A stretch of 64,000 bases of DNA from Cacajao melanocephalus (taxonomy: Eukaryota; Chordata; Mammalia; Primates; Pitheciidae). A model generated the notes under the pieces. It was not told the DNA's origin and ran no database searches. It saw only the letters and a program-made list of their open reading frames with translations. The DNA lies in contig CAUYLG010044386.1 of assembly GCA_963573385.1 (NCBI GenBank), forward strand, positions 124,001 through 188,000, in the 5' to 3' direction. Shown here piece after piece: positions 1 to 12,522 of this stretch. The position numbers were made by a program, and so were the translations under genes. The first letter of the stretch is position 1, and every line of letters begins with the position of its first letter.

Positions 1-879
1 AGAGCATGTGCATATATCATGTTCATATTTAATATATTTAAAATAAATGACTTCTAAGGAATGGAGGACTGTGCAGTTGAACATCTCCAAGGACACAGCT
101 AAATACTAACTTCTTTGGCAGCAGTTCTGTACTCGGGCAGACATATCTATGAGCTTTGCAGAAAGGCGTTCGCCTCCTAGGACTCATGAAAAGGCAATGA
201 AAATCATGGCTATTATTCCTGCCCAAATATTTCACACATAGAAAAATGCTAGGGAAGCTTCTATTAGAAGTAATCGCACATTTTAGAAAAATTGCATATA
301 CCACGTACGTTTTAACTCAACATATGTCCTGCTATTGCAATTCCAGGCACAACTTATATGGCATTTCAGGCTTTGTTCAATCATTCTTCCCACCTAGTTA
401 ATAAGGTAAATAGAAAAATAATTATTATTCCCACTCTCTCCAAAAGAGTAAACCAAAACTCAGACAGGACAACACAAACAATCATGGATTAAGCACTCTA
501 AACCAGGTTTTAAATTCTTAGTCCAGTGTTACTTTCACTTTATTATAAAGGCTGTGCAATGACAAATTTTGTATACTGAAAGAATAATTCCTTTCACTTA
601 CATGTTGACAGTACTTGTGCAGAAAATTTAGACTATCTTTCCATTAGAACTAAATGATAAATGCATAGCAGCGAGATATTTTAAACAGTGAAAATAATAA
701 TAAAATTTTCAAACTCAAACACTCTGTTTTCAAAGTAAAAGGAAAAAATGACTATTTCTTGCAGCATTAAAATGTTACAAATCAAATTCTCTGCTTTCTA
801 AGATTTTAGACAATCTTGCTTAATAGTCTTAAAACCTTTGTTACATACTACATACCATTTGTTTTGTTTTCATATAATA
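1..879. other. Unique AT-rich DNA
   Basis: No repeat family, coding region or tandem array is recognised. Open frames here are short and lack any recognisable protein feature. Confidence 0.5.
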
Positions 880-976
880 TCCCCACAGTAATTCTAATCA
901 TTAGGAAAGCATTATCTCTATTTTATGGGTAAATAACTTGGCACAGAAAGATTAAGTGACTGGCACATAGCCAGTA
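880..976 (-). mobile_element. MIR fragment
   Basis: The order of motifs matches the MIR core read on the minus strand: a short 'tattttatgggtaaataactt' type segment, then 'gcacagaaagattaagtgac', then a 'catagccagta' remnant. These correspond to the 'lower to background, stay off threshold' part of MIR that normally reads as a fragment ending in 'agctagta'. It is heavily diverged and the limits are approximate. Confidence 0.45.
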
Positions 977-1924
<948 letters not shown>

Positions 1925-2641
1925 CAGTTGCTGAGGTGTCAGATGCTCTTCCATTCATAATCACTGAGTGACTTTTCAACTTCAAATACCATAAAGATGG
2001 CCAGTGAAGAGGTCTAGATCTAATCATTTTCCCTCTAAGAACAGCTTTGTAAGATGAATGTGAAAGCAAAAGAAATTTGATCCTCCAGTGATCCCACTTG
2101 GATTTAAATTAAGATACACTATGTGTTAAAAGTCACTCTTAAAGCTTAAAGACAAATGCATCTGTGGCTTACTTCCCAGGGCTTTCTTCCTAATCTGCTA
2201 TAGACAGTGGAGCCAATATTGTAAGAGCGGTGTGACAGTGACAATTTACCAATGACTGAGACAGGTTTTGAACAACTGCTGAAAGTCTAGGGCAGGATCT
2301 TCTCAGAATGACAGTCGCATTGAAATATCTGAAACACAGACTTTCCCAATCTCATCCCCAGGTCCTGCAGTGACTGCGTGATCTGTATAGTTCTGTGAAG
2401 GATCTAAGAGGAGATGCTCATCAACTCATGGATGATCTAGTGAGGCAGCGAGTGCTGGAACAAGGACATTTTTAGCACACTAGCAGAACTCAGTGCATCT
2501 CCATCAACACATCTGAGACAGATTGACAAGGACAGCCTTGTCCTCCTTAGGCAGTTATACAGTTTTATGAAATCCGTATGCAATCTTTATAGAAATACAC
2601 ATGTGATTTTGCTGAAAACCAGGATAATATTAGTCAAATAA
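1925..2641 (+). pseudogene. Possible degraded coding block, identity unknown
   Basis: The base composition is richer in GC than its surroundings from about 2161. Three successive plus-strand frames read as amino-acid sequence of ordinary composition, joined by stops and shifts. From the ATG at 2308 there are 21 codons to TGA at 2371, then 33 more codons in the same frame (2374-2472, starting LRDLYSSVKDLRGDAHQ) to TAG at 2473. A second frame is open from 2477 to 2638 (starting TLAELSASPSTHLRQIDK). Upstream, 2150-2290 stays in one frame with three TAA/TAG stops, changes that could each derive from CAA or CAG. I do not recognise a parent protein. Chance is a real alternative because short open runs are expected at random; an unrecognised old repeat is another. 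Confidence 0.22.
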
Positions 2642-3654
2642 GCCCCTTCATCAGTTTCCACAGAATCCAGACTTAAAGCACTTGAAAAATAATAGCGCTA
2701 CTGTTGACATGTGGTTACCGTATGTTTTATACACTGTTTCTAACAATAATAATTGAATGTGAATTGCATTTTGATTTTTTAAATAGAATAATATCTTCTA
2801 AGTTCAAGGTTGAAAGAGAAAGATCTGAAACCCTGTGCGAGGTATTGGCTCCACAGATAATTGGGTGAAGAATGAAGGCAGACCAAAGAAAATGTTTTGA
2901 ATGATTTAATATACCAAAGCAAATAATAATTTAAATTACCTAATTCTAGAACTGTTTCCTCTTGCATACATAAAAGCGGTAATCAAGATGATTATAAAAA
3001 TTATTTAGAAAAAAGAATTTCCAAAGTGTTGAGATGATAATCCTAATTATGTCAGTTATCTCAAGGTGATGACAGACAAATTTATAGAGGAGTTAATAGG
3101 ACATAAAATATGTCATAAATTAAATTTGTTTAGCTACCTTCTGCAACTCATATTATTTTTAGAGTCTAACATTTCAATGAAGCATAGTCCAAAAAAACAG
3201 AGAGATACTGGGAAATTCCAGGCAGTAATTTGGAGTAAAGGATAGAGCAGCAAAGCACACAGAGAATCAACCAGCTATCCATCACCGTGTTTGACTGCCT
3301 GCTTCTCTCTGCAAATGCTAATCTACTTGAGAACCACCCTTTCCCTCAGATGCTGGAAGCCAGTTAATGTATAGCTTTAATTTAGCGTTTCCACATGTTC
3401 CCAAGGTCTTGTGTTTCCTCTTTTGAATAGAAACCTAGATAGACAGACTGGCAGACACACCCTTTCCACAGTGTTGGAATGAAATTTAGAGCAGTGGTTA
3501 CCAGATGAAACATAAGTTTCCTTCAGTGTTTGATGAAATGAGAAAAAAGGAAAAAGAAAAAAAGGACAACATAGTGAATTTTAACTAAAATAAAATGTAT
3601 TTATTTTTTGTAATTTGTACTTTTTCACTTTTAAAACACCCTTTATAAGGTGAG
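2642..3654. other. Unique AT-rich DNA
   Basis: No gene or repeat is supported. A stretch at about 3470-3560 ('agcagtggttaccag' and an A/G-rich run) could be more of the L1 3' UTR that follows, but it is too diverged to claim. Confidence 0.4.
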
Positions 3655-3838
3655 AACAATAGATAATGGGGACTCCATAAAGGGGGAGGGATCAGAGGGG
3701 GCAAAGGTTGAATCTGTCGTGTACTGTGTTCACTATTTGCGTGACAGCTTCAATGGAAGCCCAAACCTCACCATCACACAATATATCCACGTAACCATCC
3801 TGCAGATATACCCCCTGAATCTAAAATAAAAAATAAAA
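3655..3838 (+). mobile_element. L1 3' UTR end (old L1, L1M-like)
   Basis: The segment has the typical 3' terminus of L1 in sense orientation: a 'gggggaggga' block at 3681-3690, then a diverged segment, then 'atatccacgtaaccatcctg' and 'cagatataccccctgaatct', followed by an A-rich 'aaaataaaaaataaaatt' tail. No coding portion of the element is present upstream, so this is a 5'-truncated copy. Confidence 0.7.
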
Positions 3839-6800
3839 TTAACATTAAAAGAATGTGCTTTATACAAATTAAAGAGGCTAGTTAAAGAAGGTAGCCATTT
3901 GATTATTTATCTTGACAAAACAAAAATTTTGAAGCTATGCTGCCTGTCTTTCCAGTTTTATTTTCACTGGTCTCAGAAAGCTAAAAGTCTTGAAACAAAT
4001 GGTTTAAAGTTTCATATGTAAATAAACATGTTGCCTATGGAAAAGTATAGTTAATTCAGATTATTATTTTAGTAAATACAGAATTTTTTCTGTCATCTAT
4101 ATATCCTTCTAGCAGTATATAAGCCCTAAAGTATGTTTTTCAGGAGTTTCTGACTTTGTGTATCCGTTATGTTTCTTTCTCTATTTCCATTTTTCCTCCC
4201 TGTGACTCTTCATCTGCACATATTTTCATAAACTATCGTTAAAACAACTCTGTCCAAACTTCTGAATCTGATATTTTCTTGCTCAGCATAGGTAAATGTA
4301 AATGACAAAAGGCAGCAAACGTTTTAAATCAAATGCCCTCTAAATCAAGTTCTTGATCACTTACTACTCTGTAAATAGAGCTGGAGTCTGAGTCTGAACT
4401 GAGAGAACAAACTGCATTCAGGGGTGAGAAAAGAAGTTACCCCCACCATAAAGCAGAGGCTTCCAAGGGTCTGGCCCAACACCCACAGTAAGAAGTTTAT
4501 TTTACATTAGAGCTCGAAAGCACATTCACGGAAATAGAACTAAACATCGGCAGCATAACAAACATCTTGTGAAACAATACTTATCCTTATTTAGTGCTAG
4601 GCACTCTCACATTTTTTATTCTATTATTTTTAAGTTGACCACAGTTGCCATATTGATTTCATGACCCACTTATGTGTCATAGCTCACAGTTTGAAAAATA
4701 CTGCCATAAAGCATACATCATAAGTACACTATTGAATTACGTAGCAGTATGAAATTCAACAGATTTCTCCCAAATCAATATAAATCTTGGCCCTAACAAA
4801 TAATTTTCTAGTGTGTTTCCATTGAATTCCTAAGGGAAATAATCAGATAGTTTTATGTCACCTTTCTTGATGTCCCTTTCATCTGATCTGATTGGCTCTA
4901 TCTCAACCTTCCTTGATTATTTTCTAGATAATATTTTCTAAAGTAGAAGAAGAGGAGAGAAAAGATAAATAAAAGCTTTCTTTTTTAAAAGTAAACTTTG
5001 TAAAATCTAGTAAAGGAAAAAGGTTTTTTATTCTCTAATAGTTTATAGTACATACCTAGGCAATAAAATTAGTTATTGTTATTTTTATAGTGGAATGGAT
5101 GCCAACTTAAAATAAAATTCCAAGAACTATTTTCTACAGGCCTTCTATCCATCATTACAAGTGAAAAATCAGTATCCCCAAAATTAAAGTTTAATTTAGA
5201 TCTTGTAATATTTTATTAAACTCCCAGGACTATAAAAATTACTGATTTCAGTAGAACATAAGCAATAGTGTTTGAAGGAATGAGAAGGTTTTATTTATAT
5301 ATTAAACAGCACTAATTAAATAGAGACTAACAGATAATAGCTTCTATTTATTATTTGCAAATAGTACTCAGGCAAAACAGTTAAATCAACAGCTAAAGAG
5401 TTTAAATGGACCTTGAGTCAAAAGAAAACATTGAAGAAGCACATTCAGAATTTGCTACTTCTAAATCTCAAGGACTTCTCAATTTTATTAAACATGTAAT
5501 GGATCATCACTAAATCTTGACTTAATTTTCAAAACTAGCAAGAGGAAACTGTTTGCCAATCTTAAGCAGGTGAAAGGATTAAAATATTTCATAAATTACA
5601 ACATGTAATATTTGACCTTCTTAGTCTGGATCAGTGTTCTCTGGCCTGGAGGGTAAACCCACACCTCTCCTACCATACAACACAATAAATTGGTGTGTGA
5701 TTCCCCCTCCAAAAAAAAGTATAAAGAGCTTATTTCTATTCCTTGCTAACTTTTAATTATGTACATTAATATTTGAATATAGTTCATAAATGAATAAAGT
5801 ACCTATAATAAGAGTATCATGAAAATATTTTACTTACAAATGCACATAACAAAAATAATTGAAAAACACTGATCTAAATTACTCTGGTTTGATCCTGAAG
5901 TATAATAAATTGCAATAGTCCAAATAATTTTGATATAAGCTATAATGATAGATCAATTGAAAATGGTTGGTTTCTCTCACATCTGATTGTAATCTCTAAA
6001 ATGGTTGCACACTAGAAAGAAGCAGAGCACCTTGAAGAAAGAGCTGATTCTAGCTGTGAGTTGGAAAATGTATAGGATGAGCCTGGTACAAGATCAGAAA
6101 GATATCAAAAACAATTGAGGACATGTCCAAAGAACTCAGACGACAAAAAGAGGATCCCATTGGCAAAAATGGGACAATATGAGTAACTATAGTTATAGTA
6201 ACCGCAACAGATCACCTGTTTAAATTCACGTGCATTGGTTGCTTTTGGAGAATGCTAGGAAACTAACTCATTTTGAAAACTGCTAAATTTTTTTAATCAA
6301 GCATTTATCTATATTTTTAAAAAATAAAAATACTCAAGGTAGATGTAGGGAAAATAAAGAATAGATGGCATTTTGTACTTGAAGTAAAAAAAAATGGCAT
6401 TTTATTTCTTCTAAGTGATGGTATAACTTCTAATCTTGTTCTCAGTATGAAAATACTCAACCAAAAGTAATATGGCATTATTTTTCTCAAAGAGTTTAGT
6501 GTCATGCCCTGACTGGTGGATTTTGTAAAGAAAAATGATGTGTTACCTAATTTGAAACCATTTGGAATCCATAGTTCAAATCAATCCTTTATAGATGGTT
6601 AAAGTGAAGAACTTTTAATAAAATTGTCTTTCTTTTCAGTGGTTAATCCTTAAGACCTGAAAAATCCTTCTGAGCTGATAATGTGTTCTTTTTTCATCCT
6701 TCCAGTCGAAATGAAGCCAAACAAAATACCCCATCTTACAGTTCCTTTCAAGGATATAAATGAGGGTGAAGATGTCCTGGCCTTACTTTCTAAGCTGGCT

Positions 6801-7434
6801 AAAATCCCTATAGCCATTTGCTTATCTCAGGGGGACTGGATAGCTCCTTTAAATTATATTTTATATGGTATGCCCTTGTGTTTTAAAAACTATCTGAGCA
6901 ACAGTAAAGTCTCATTCCTTAAGGTAGGACAGCAATGAAAAGTCTGGCTCATTTTCCTGGTGTGCTTACCAACGATCTCCATGCATGCATATTTCTCCCC
7001 ACCACTGTCAGTGAGCCTTTCGAGGTGAGGGCAAGATGTTTTAGCCATAGAACTACAGAATCAGGGGCATGAGCTAAAACAGAAGGTATCACTGTAAGAT
7101 TTTTTAAAAAGTCACTCTCTTCATTCTCATTTCCCATAATGGGCATTCTATACAACAATGAGACAGAAATATTCTTAGCTACTTACAATTAGATGACCTA
7201 ATTTCAATCTCAACTATTCTAGTTAGTAGTTGCAAATGACTGAAAATCTCTGAAGCTAAACTTTATTATCTGTACGCAGGGAATAAAAATAATAAGCCTT
7301 ACCAAACTGCAAGATCAGAAATGAGAATAAATGTAACATTGCTTGAACAATTAATATGTAATATAAACTGTCAATATAATCATAAAAATGTCATTTGGAA
7401 GATGAAAAAGTACCAGCTTTTACATATTCCACAA
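3839..7434. other. 3.6 kb of unique AT-rich DNA
   Basis: No repeat is recognised with confidence. Weak DNA-transposon-like ends ('cagtttgaaaaatactgcc' near 4690 and 'ttgaaaaacactgatct' near 5858) recall hAT/MER5 termini but are too short to call. An 85-codon frame at 6681-6938 has no recognisable domain and no supporting context. Confidence 0.45.
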
Positions 7435-7620
7435 TATCTATATACTAAGCACCTTACATATATTACCACATATAAAACTATGAGGTATTCATTCAGCTTA
7501 CTAATCAGGAAACTGAGGCTCAAAGAAGCTAAGTAGTGTGCCAAAAGTCATGTATGGAACAATCAATTAGCCCAAGGTTAAATGTGAATCTAAGTCTGTC
7601 AGACTCCTGGACCAAGCTAT
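7435..7620 (-). mobile_element. MIR fragment
   Basis: Reading the minus strand gives the MIR order. On the plus strand one sees 'actaagcaccttacatatat', 'aatcaggaaactgaggctca', 'aagaagctaagtagtgtgcc' and 'cagactcctggaccaagcta'. These are the diagnostic reverse-complement MIR core motifs in the right order. Confidence 0.8.
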
Positions 7621-7663
7621 TAACTTGTTTTTTCCCACTTCTGCACACAGCCAGAGGGGAAGA

Positions 7664-7778
7664 AAATCAGGGAGGGGAGGGGGAGAGGGAGAGGGAAAGA
7701 GAGAGAAAGGGGGAGGGAGAGGGAGAGAAAGGGGGAGGGAGGGGGGAGGGGGAGGGAGAGAGGGAAGACAGAGAGATT
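7664..7778 (+). repeat. Homopurine GA-rich tract
   Basis: About 115 bp is almost wholly purine on the plus strand. It is built from irregular GGGA, GAGA and GGGGGA units with several runs of five or six G. Imperfect mirror symmetry and clustered G-runs make it a candidate for triplex (H-DNA) or G-quadruplex formation. The 82-codon frame covering it (7536-7784, ending in a Gly/Glu/Arg-rich run) is a composition artefact. Confidence 0.9.
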
Positions 7779-9309
7779 ATTTAAAAAATACAATTACATT
7801 CTAAAAAATCTATAAGTAACAAATGTGCTGAGACAAATGATAAATCAATACTTGAAAAAAGTTCATGTAAATAAGGCTGACTTCATGAAATATTGCTTAA
7901 TTTTGCTAAGCAAATAATTTCAGTATAAATGCAGTAAATTGAACTGTGTCTTTTATATGTGATTCCTTAATAATCTCTTTTACTGGATCAAGATCTACTA
8001 AAGATATTATTTTCTTGCCTGCTCTGCAGGGATTATTTCAAGTGCTCTAAAATCCTTATATCCCTGAAAGCCTTTTTGATACAGACACAGTTAAATCCTC
8101 TTACAGTCAACCTGAATTTAGAAAAACGATTTTTAGAGTTTCTCCAAAAACACCACAGGAAGTTTCTAATGCTTACGCACTAGCACTACCCCCATCATCA
8201 AGGTACGGAGCTGTCTGGCTGCACATGCATGCAACTGAAAGAGAAGCCTTTGCTCTTCCAGCTCTTTGCTTCCGCTTTCCACAGGGACCTTTCACTGCCC
8301 TCTCCTTTCTTCTGTTTCTTTTTGCACCCTCTCCTTCTTCAATAGTTGTTAAATTCTTTGTGAAGCTTATTTCATGTCAGTTTTTTAGCCCAACTTTTGT
8401 TTCTGCTTGCTGCAAAACAGAAGTTTTTAACAAAGCAGAGTCATCCTAACATCCATTCACTCTTAAACACATGATCCACATCAAACAAACTCTGAAAAAG
8501 TACAGAATTAGGACACTATCCTGTGAATTCATCTTAAGGCTTGACATCTTTGAAACAAAAATATGTTAGGTTTTTTTTGCGGGTTCCCCTCTTCCTTCTC
8601 TGGTTCATCAGAGTACTGCCCTCTACGATGAAAGAAGAGAAAAAGATTTGCTTTCTTTGGAGGGAAAGTTTGATACCAGGGATGTAGCACCTACAGTACT
8701 CTATCCAGACCTCAAAGATGAGCTCTGGGGCCACATAATGTGTCCTTGATATTGTTAGGAAGCTCTCCTATCCTCCACTTCTCTGACTTGATAGGTTTGT
8801 CCCCAGGTGACTGTTAGGGAGCATTCAGCTGAAACTGCCTGAGTCCACAGCATCAGTGGATTCACTGCATTGAAAGATGAGCAAAAACGAGTCCATTTTT
8901 TCATGTCCAACTGAAATCTCAATTATGAAGCCTTTAATCATTCAAATCCATTGCAATTCCATGGTGCTTACTGTCTATATAATTCATAGGCAACCTGGAA
9001 ATATTTTTAGAATTTGTATTTAACACTCTCTTGATTATGGAGCAATTTCACTCTCTTGAATATCTTAATATCTACTAATGATATCATAAATCCATAATAA
9101 TTAATGCCTGCTAGGATGAGCCTGGCCACCAAGACAAGACAGTTTTTATCTTTAAAAAAATAGAAAAATAAGGTGTATTTCAGAAAGATTTCCTTTAACA
9201 TATTTGAAAATTGGAGTTCTTCATAAATTATAGGTAACTTACACTTCCTGATAACCTCAGGAATGCTGCTTCTAACTGTAATAGTAATAGCAGGGAACAC
9301 GTGTTGGTG
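7779..9309. other. Unique DNA
   Basis: No repeat or gene is supported. The part at 8150-8450 is somewhat pyrimidine-rich and higher in GC than its flanks. It contains a 74-codon frame without recognisable features. Confidence 0.4.
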
Positions 9310-9480
9310 TTTTCTCCTTGCCAGGCAGTGGGCTAAGTCCTTCACACTTGGCCTTCCCAACACTCAATAATAAATGCACTTTTCTAATTTACATACAATG
9401 GATGAGAAAACTGAAGCAGTGAAGTAAATTTCTAAAACTTTCAAGTAAGTAGTAAACATTTGGAACTCAGGCAATTTGAC
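9310..9480 (-). mobile_element. MIR fragment
   Basis: The plus strand shows the reverse MIR order: 'ccttgccaggcagtgggcta', 'gtccttcacacttggccttc', 'aatggatgagaaaactgaag' and 'tttggaactcaggcaatttg'. It is well diverged, but several core motifs are in sequence. Confidence 0.75.
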
Positions 9481-10057
9481 TAGAGAACACCTGACCTCAA
9501 ATTTTTGACTAAAATAAACAACTTTGACTTCATAATAATTATATCATGTATCCACTTTACTTGGACAATAGAACTACAGAGTTATGTAAGAAATAATGCA
9601 CTCTGTCCTATTGACAGGTTGTTGTATTCTAAAGAAAATTTACATTTAAAAATTGCCTTGTAAAGATATGTAAAAACATGAAGGTGAAATGTGAATTTAA
9701 GAGTTTCGGATTAGTAGGAACCATGTTATTTTTCCCGTGAGATATAAATAATACCGAAATCTGAAAGGCTACTAGTGAATTATGTTATTACGATTCAAAA
9801 ATAATACATATTTTCATTGAAACTGATAAAGCAAGCATACACACGATGGATTGTATCCTCCATGGCTCATAAAATCTCTAGGCCCAAGGGGTGAATGGAC
9901 TGAGTAGTCTTGGAAACCCAGAGACAGAGCTGGGTCTGACAAAGTGCCTGAAAAATGCAGGAAAGACGTAAGGGGAATGAGCAGCGTGATCTCACTTTCT
10001 TGTCCTCTGGTCTCTTGCCTGTGACTCAATCAGCAGCCAGAGGCAAGGAAACCCATT
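9481..10057. other. Unique AT-rich DNA
   Basis: Nothing recognised. Confidence 0.45.
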
Positions 10058-10233
10058 CTTGTTTCATTTTTATTTTTTAATTTTTTTGAGACACGTTCTT
10101 GCTCTGTCTCCCAGGCTGGAGTGCAGTGGTGCAATCTTAGCTCACTGCAACCTCCAACTCCTAGGCTCAAGCCATTCTCCGTCATCCTCCCAAAGTGTTG
10201 GGATTACAAATGTAAGCCACCACATTCTGCCGG
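10058..10233 (-). mobile_element. Internally deleted Alu (arm-to-arm fusion)
   Basis: On the plus strand the element starts as the reverse complement of the Alu right arm (T-rich, 'gagacacgttcttgctctgt', 'ggctggagtgcagtggtgca', 'caagccattctcc' to about 10180). It then continues directly as the end of the left arm ('gtcatcctcccaaagtgttg', 'ggattacaaatgtaagccac'). The missing middle spans equivalent positions of the two homologous arms, giving a monomer-length hybrid of about 160 bp. A short direct repeat 'aacccatt' at 10050-10057 and 10235-10242 looks like the target-site duplication. Confidence 0.85.
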
Positions 10234-10242
10234 GAACCCATT

Positions 10243-10544
10243 AACACAGTCCATTCCTTGTCAGCAACATAGGTGGACAGGAGGGAGGAGAGCTTCAGAG
10301 TGGACCTGAGAAACCAACAGAAGAGAGGTAACCGGAAGTGTCATCTATGTGTGTCTTCTAGTTTTCTAGAACCTCCTTCTTCTTAGAGTTCAAAGTACGT
10401 AGTTTGTACCATTCTGGAAATTTTCCTTATGTATTAAAAAATCTAGAATCTAAGGCAAAATCATTAAAACATATATAATAAAAACATTTTGCCTTAAGAG
10501 GCAATTTTATCTTTACTTCTTTTACAATTACTTCCTCATACTTA
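10243..10544. other. Unique AT-rich DNA
   Basis: No gene or repeat recognised. Confidence 0.45.
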
Positions 10545-10672
10545 TATTAAGCGATTCATATCTAGGTATAGTGCTGGGCATCAGAAATGACAAGACTAAA
10601 AAAAATAGTCTCTGTTTTCATGAACTCTCATACTCAATTGGAGACAACAAAGAAAACTAGATAAGTGAGTTC
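10545..10672 (-). mobile_element. L2 fragment (3' end region)
   Basis: The reverse complement of the L2 3' end is visible as 'aggtatagtgctgggcatca' followed by 'gaaatgacaagactaaaaaa', 'tctctgttttcatgaactct' and 'cattggagacaacaaag'-like sequence. These are the usual antisense L2 motifs in order. Confidence 0.65.
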
Positions 10673-12177
10673 CACTGGGTTGAAGGCCCATTGTTTGACT
10701 TCTTGCATGACTTCTTGCATTTTATCCTTATCCCTGTTAGTTTTGAATATTATAAACAATACGCACAGTGCTTAGTGGCATTTATTGTAAGTAACAATGT
10801 ATACTTGTTCTATAGAGCCATAATATGAAAACTTGGTGCTTAGAATTCCAAAGCCTGAGCTAGTAGTGGTATTCTCACCGCTTTGACACCTTTATCAAGA
10901 TGATTTTGCAGCAGGGTTTTACTGTTCTTTCCCTCAATTTGTATTTCTAGAGTCCTCATAGGATATCCTCATCTTTGTAAATCTTGATTGAATGTAGCAC
11001 GGGAAATGTAGAATGGCTATGTACTAGGAACACTGCTTTATATATATACATAATACAGAATGATTAGTCTTGGGATTTTGATTTAGGCTCCTGAGATTTA
11101 CTGTCTTAAATCATCTCTGTTTTCCTGGACCAGAGGTAAATGTACCAACTTACAGAAGTATGGGTTTAAATGAAAAGCAATAAACAAATCCTCAACTACC
11201 TGCCTCAGGGGAGAAGGGGTGCAGAGGGATTAGATCCCCTTAGCCTACCTAAGTCAATTTAGTCATTGTTATTAATGATCTTTGGAAAAGAATTTCCTGC
11301 TCATGGGGCTAATGCTATTTTACAACTCAAGTGTCCTATGTGTAATAAAGGTAACATCAAGCCAAAGTCAGAGTTGCTGGGTAAATGATTGGGTGAGACA
11401 TTCAGAGAAAACGTTAAAACCACTTTTCTTTCCAGCAAAAGTGCAATGATAAGAGAAATTATCCTAAGTTTGTATGAATCTGAGTCCTCATCCAAGCTCT
11501 CTCACTTTATGCTTCAGGCAAGTTTGTTCACCTCTATTAACCTCAGATCCCTATTTTGTACAGAAGAGATGTAATGTCTACATACTTAGGGTTCTAATGT
11601 GATTTAAGTGACATTACGTTTGCAAATGATGCATTATATGCGTTATACAAGGAAATTTCTCTATATTGTTTTTTGATTGTTGTTATTGCATAACACCTTT
11701 TTAAAAAAGAGATTGCATTAGCAACAAAGGCACCTACAGTAAGATAATCACAACATAGACCAGTGTGCTGAGAAGGAGAGAAGCAAATAGTGCATATGAT
11801 TTTCTCACAGTTTATGAGAAGTCAAATTGTAACTTGTTTCAATTTCTCTAAGGTATAAAATTTAAAGAAGTAGATCCTGAGGGATAATGAATGGCCAGTG
11901 GCCTGCTGAAGGCTACCCTACAATCTCATTGCAGAAATTTCTCATTTACAGATAGAGAAGCTTAGGCAAAAGGAAGTCAGAACCAGAGATTCCCACTAGT
12001 ACAGTAGTCCAGCCCTATCCCATCCCCCACACACATCTGATCATACATTTACCTTACGTGGGTCAAAGTACTCTCTTGAGGTAGACTACAGACTTTTCAT
12101 ATTTTTTGTTCCTAGTCAGTAAAGCACATTTGGGTAGGTACAGTTCTACAAGAACATTTATTAATTTTTAAAGTATA
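10673..12177. other. Unique AT-rich DNA
   Basis: No gene is supported. A perfect 12-bp tandem duplication (gacttcttgcat) sits at 10697-10720. Two overlapping open frames of 61-64 codons at 11301-11574 lie on opposite strands and have no recognisable content. Confidence 0.4.
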
Positions 12178-12522
12178 CTCATTGAAATCAGAGCCCTTAT
12201 ACAGTACTGGCCGGAATGTAAAATGGTACAGTCACTGTAACAAACAATGTGGCCATCCCCAAAAAGCTCAACATAGAGTTACCATGTAACCCCACAATTC
12301 CACTCCCAGGTGTATGACCAGAAGAATTTAAAACAGATGTTCAACATGTGAGTTTTCATAGCAGCACTATTCACAGTAGCCAAAAAGTAGAAATGGCCCA
12401 AGTATCCATTAAGAAATAAACTGTGGATTATATAGGCAATGGAGTACTATTCAGCCATAAAAAGGAACAAATTTCTGGTGCACACTGCAACATCGATGAA
12501 CTTCCACAAAAAAACTTAATTT
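12178..12522 (+). mobile_element. L1 ORF2 3' fragment (L1M-like)
   Basis: Sense-strand motifs from the end of L1 ORF2 appear in order: 'tactggccggaatgtaaaat', 'gttaccatgtaaccccacaa', 'tccactcccaggtgtatgac', 'cagcactattcacagtagcc' and 'caatggagtactattcagcc'. The reading frame is broken. Both ends are truncated and no 3' UTR follows. Confidence 0.88.

Noticed and set aside
6681..6938. 85-codon frame starting after a pyrimidine-rich stretch, considered as an exon.
   Set aside because: The preceding 'tttttcatccttccag' looks acceptor-like, but there is no donor-linked partner exon and the translation is not recognised.
7536..7784. Gly/Glu/Arg-rich 82-codon frame.
   Set aside because: Direct translation of the GA-rich purine tract.
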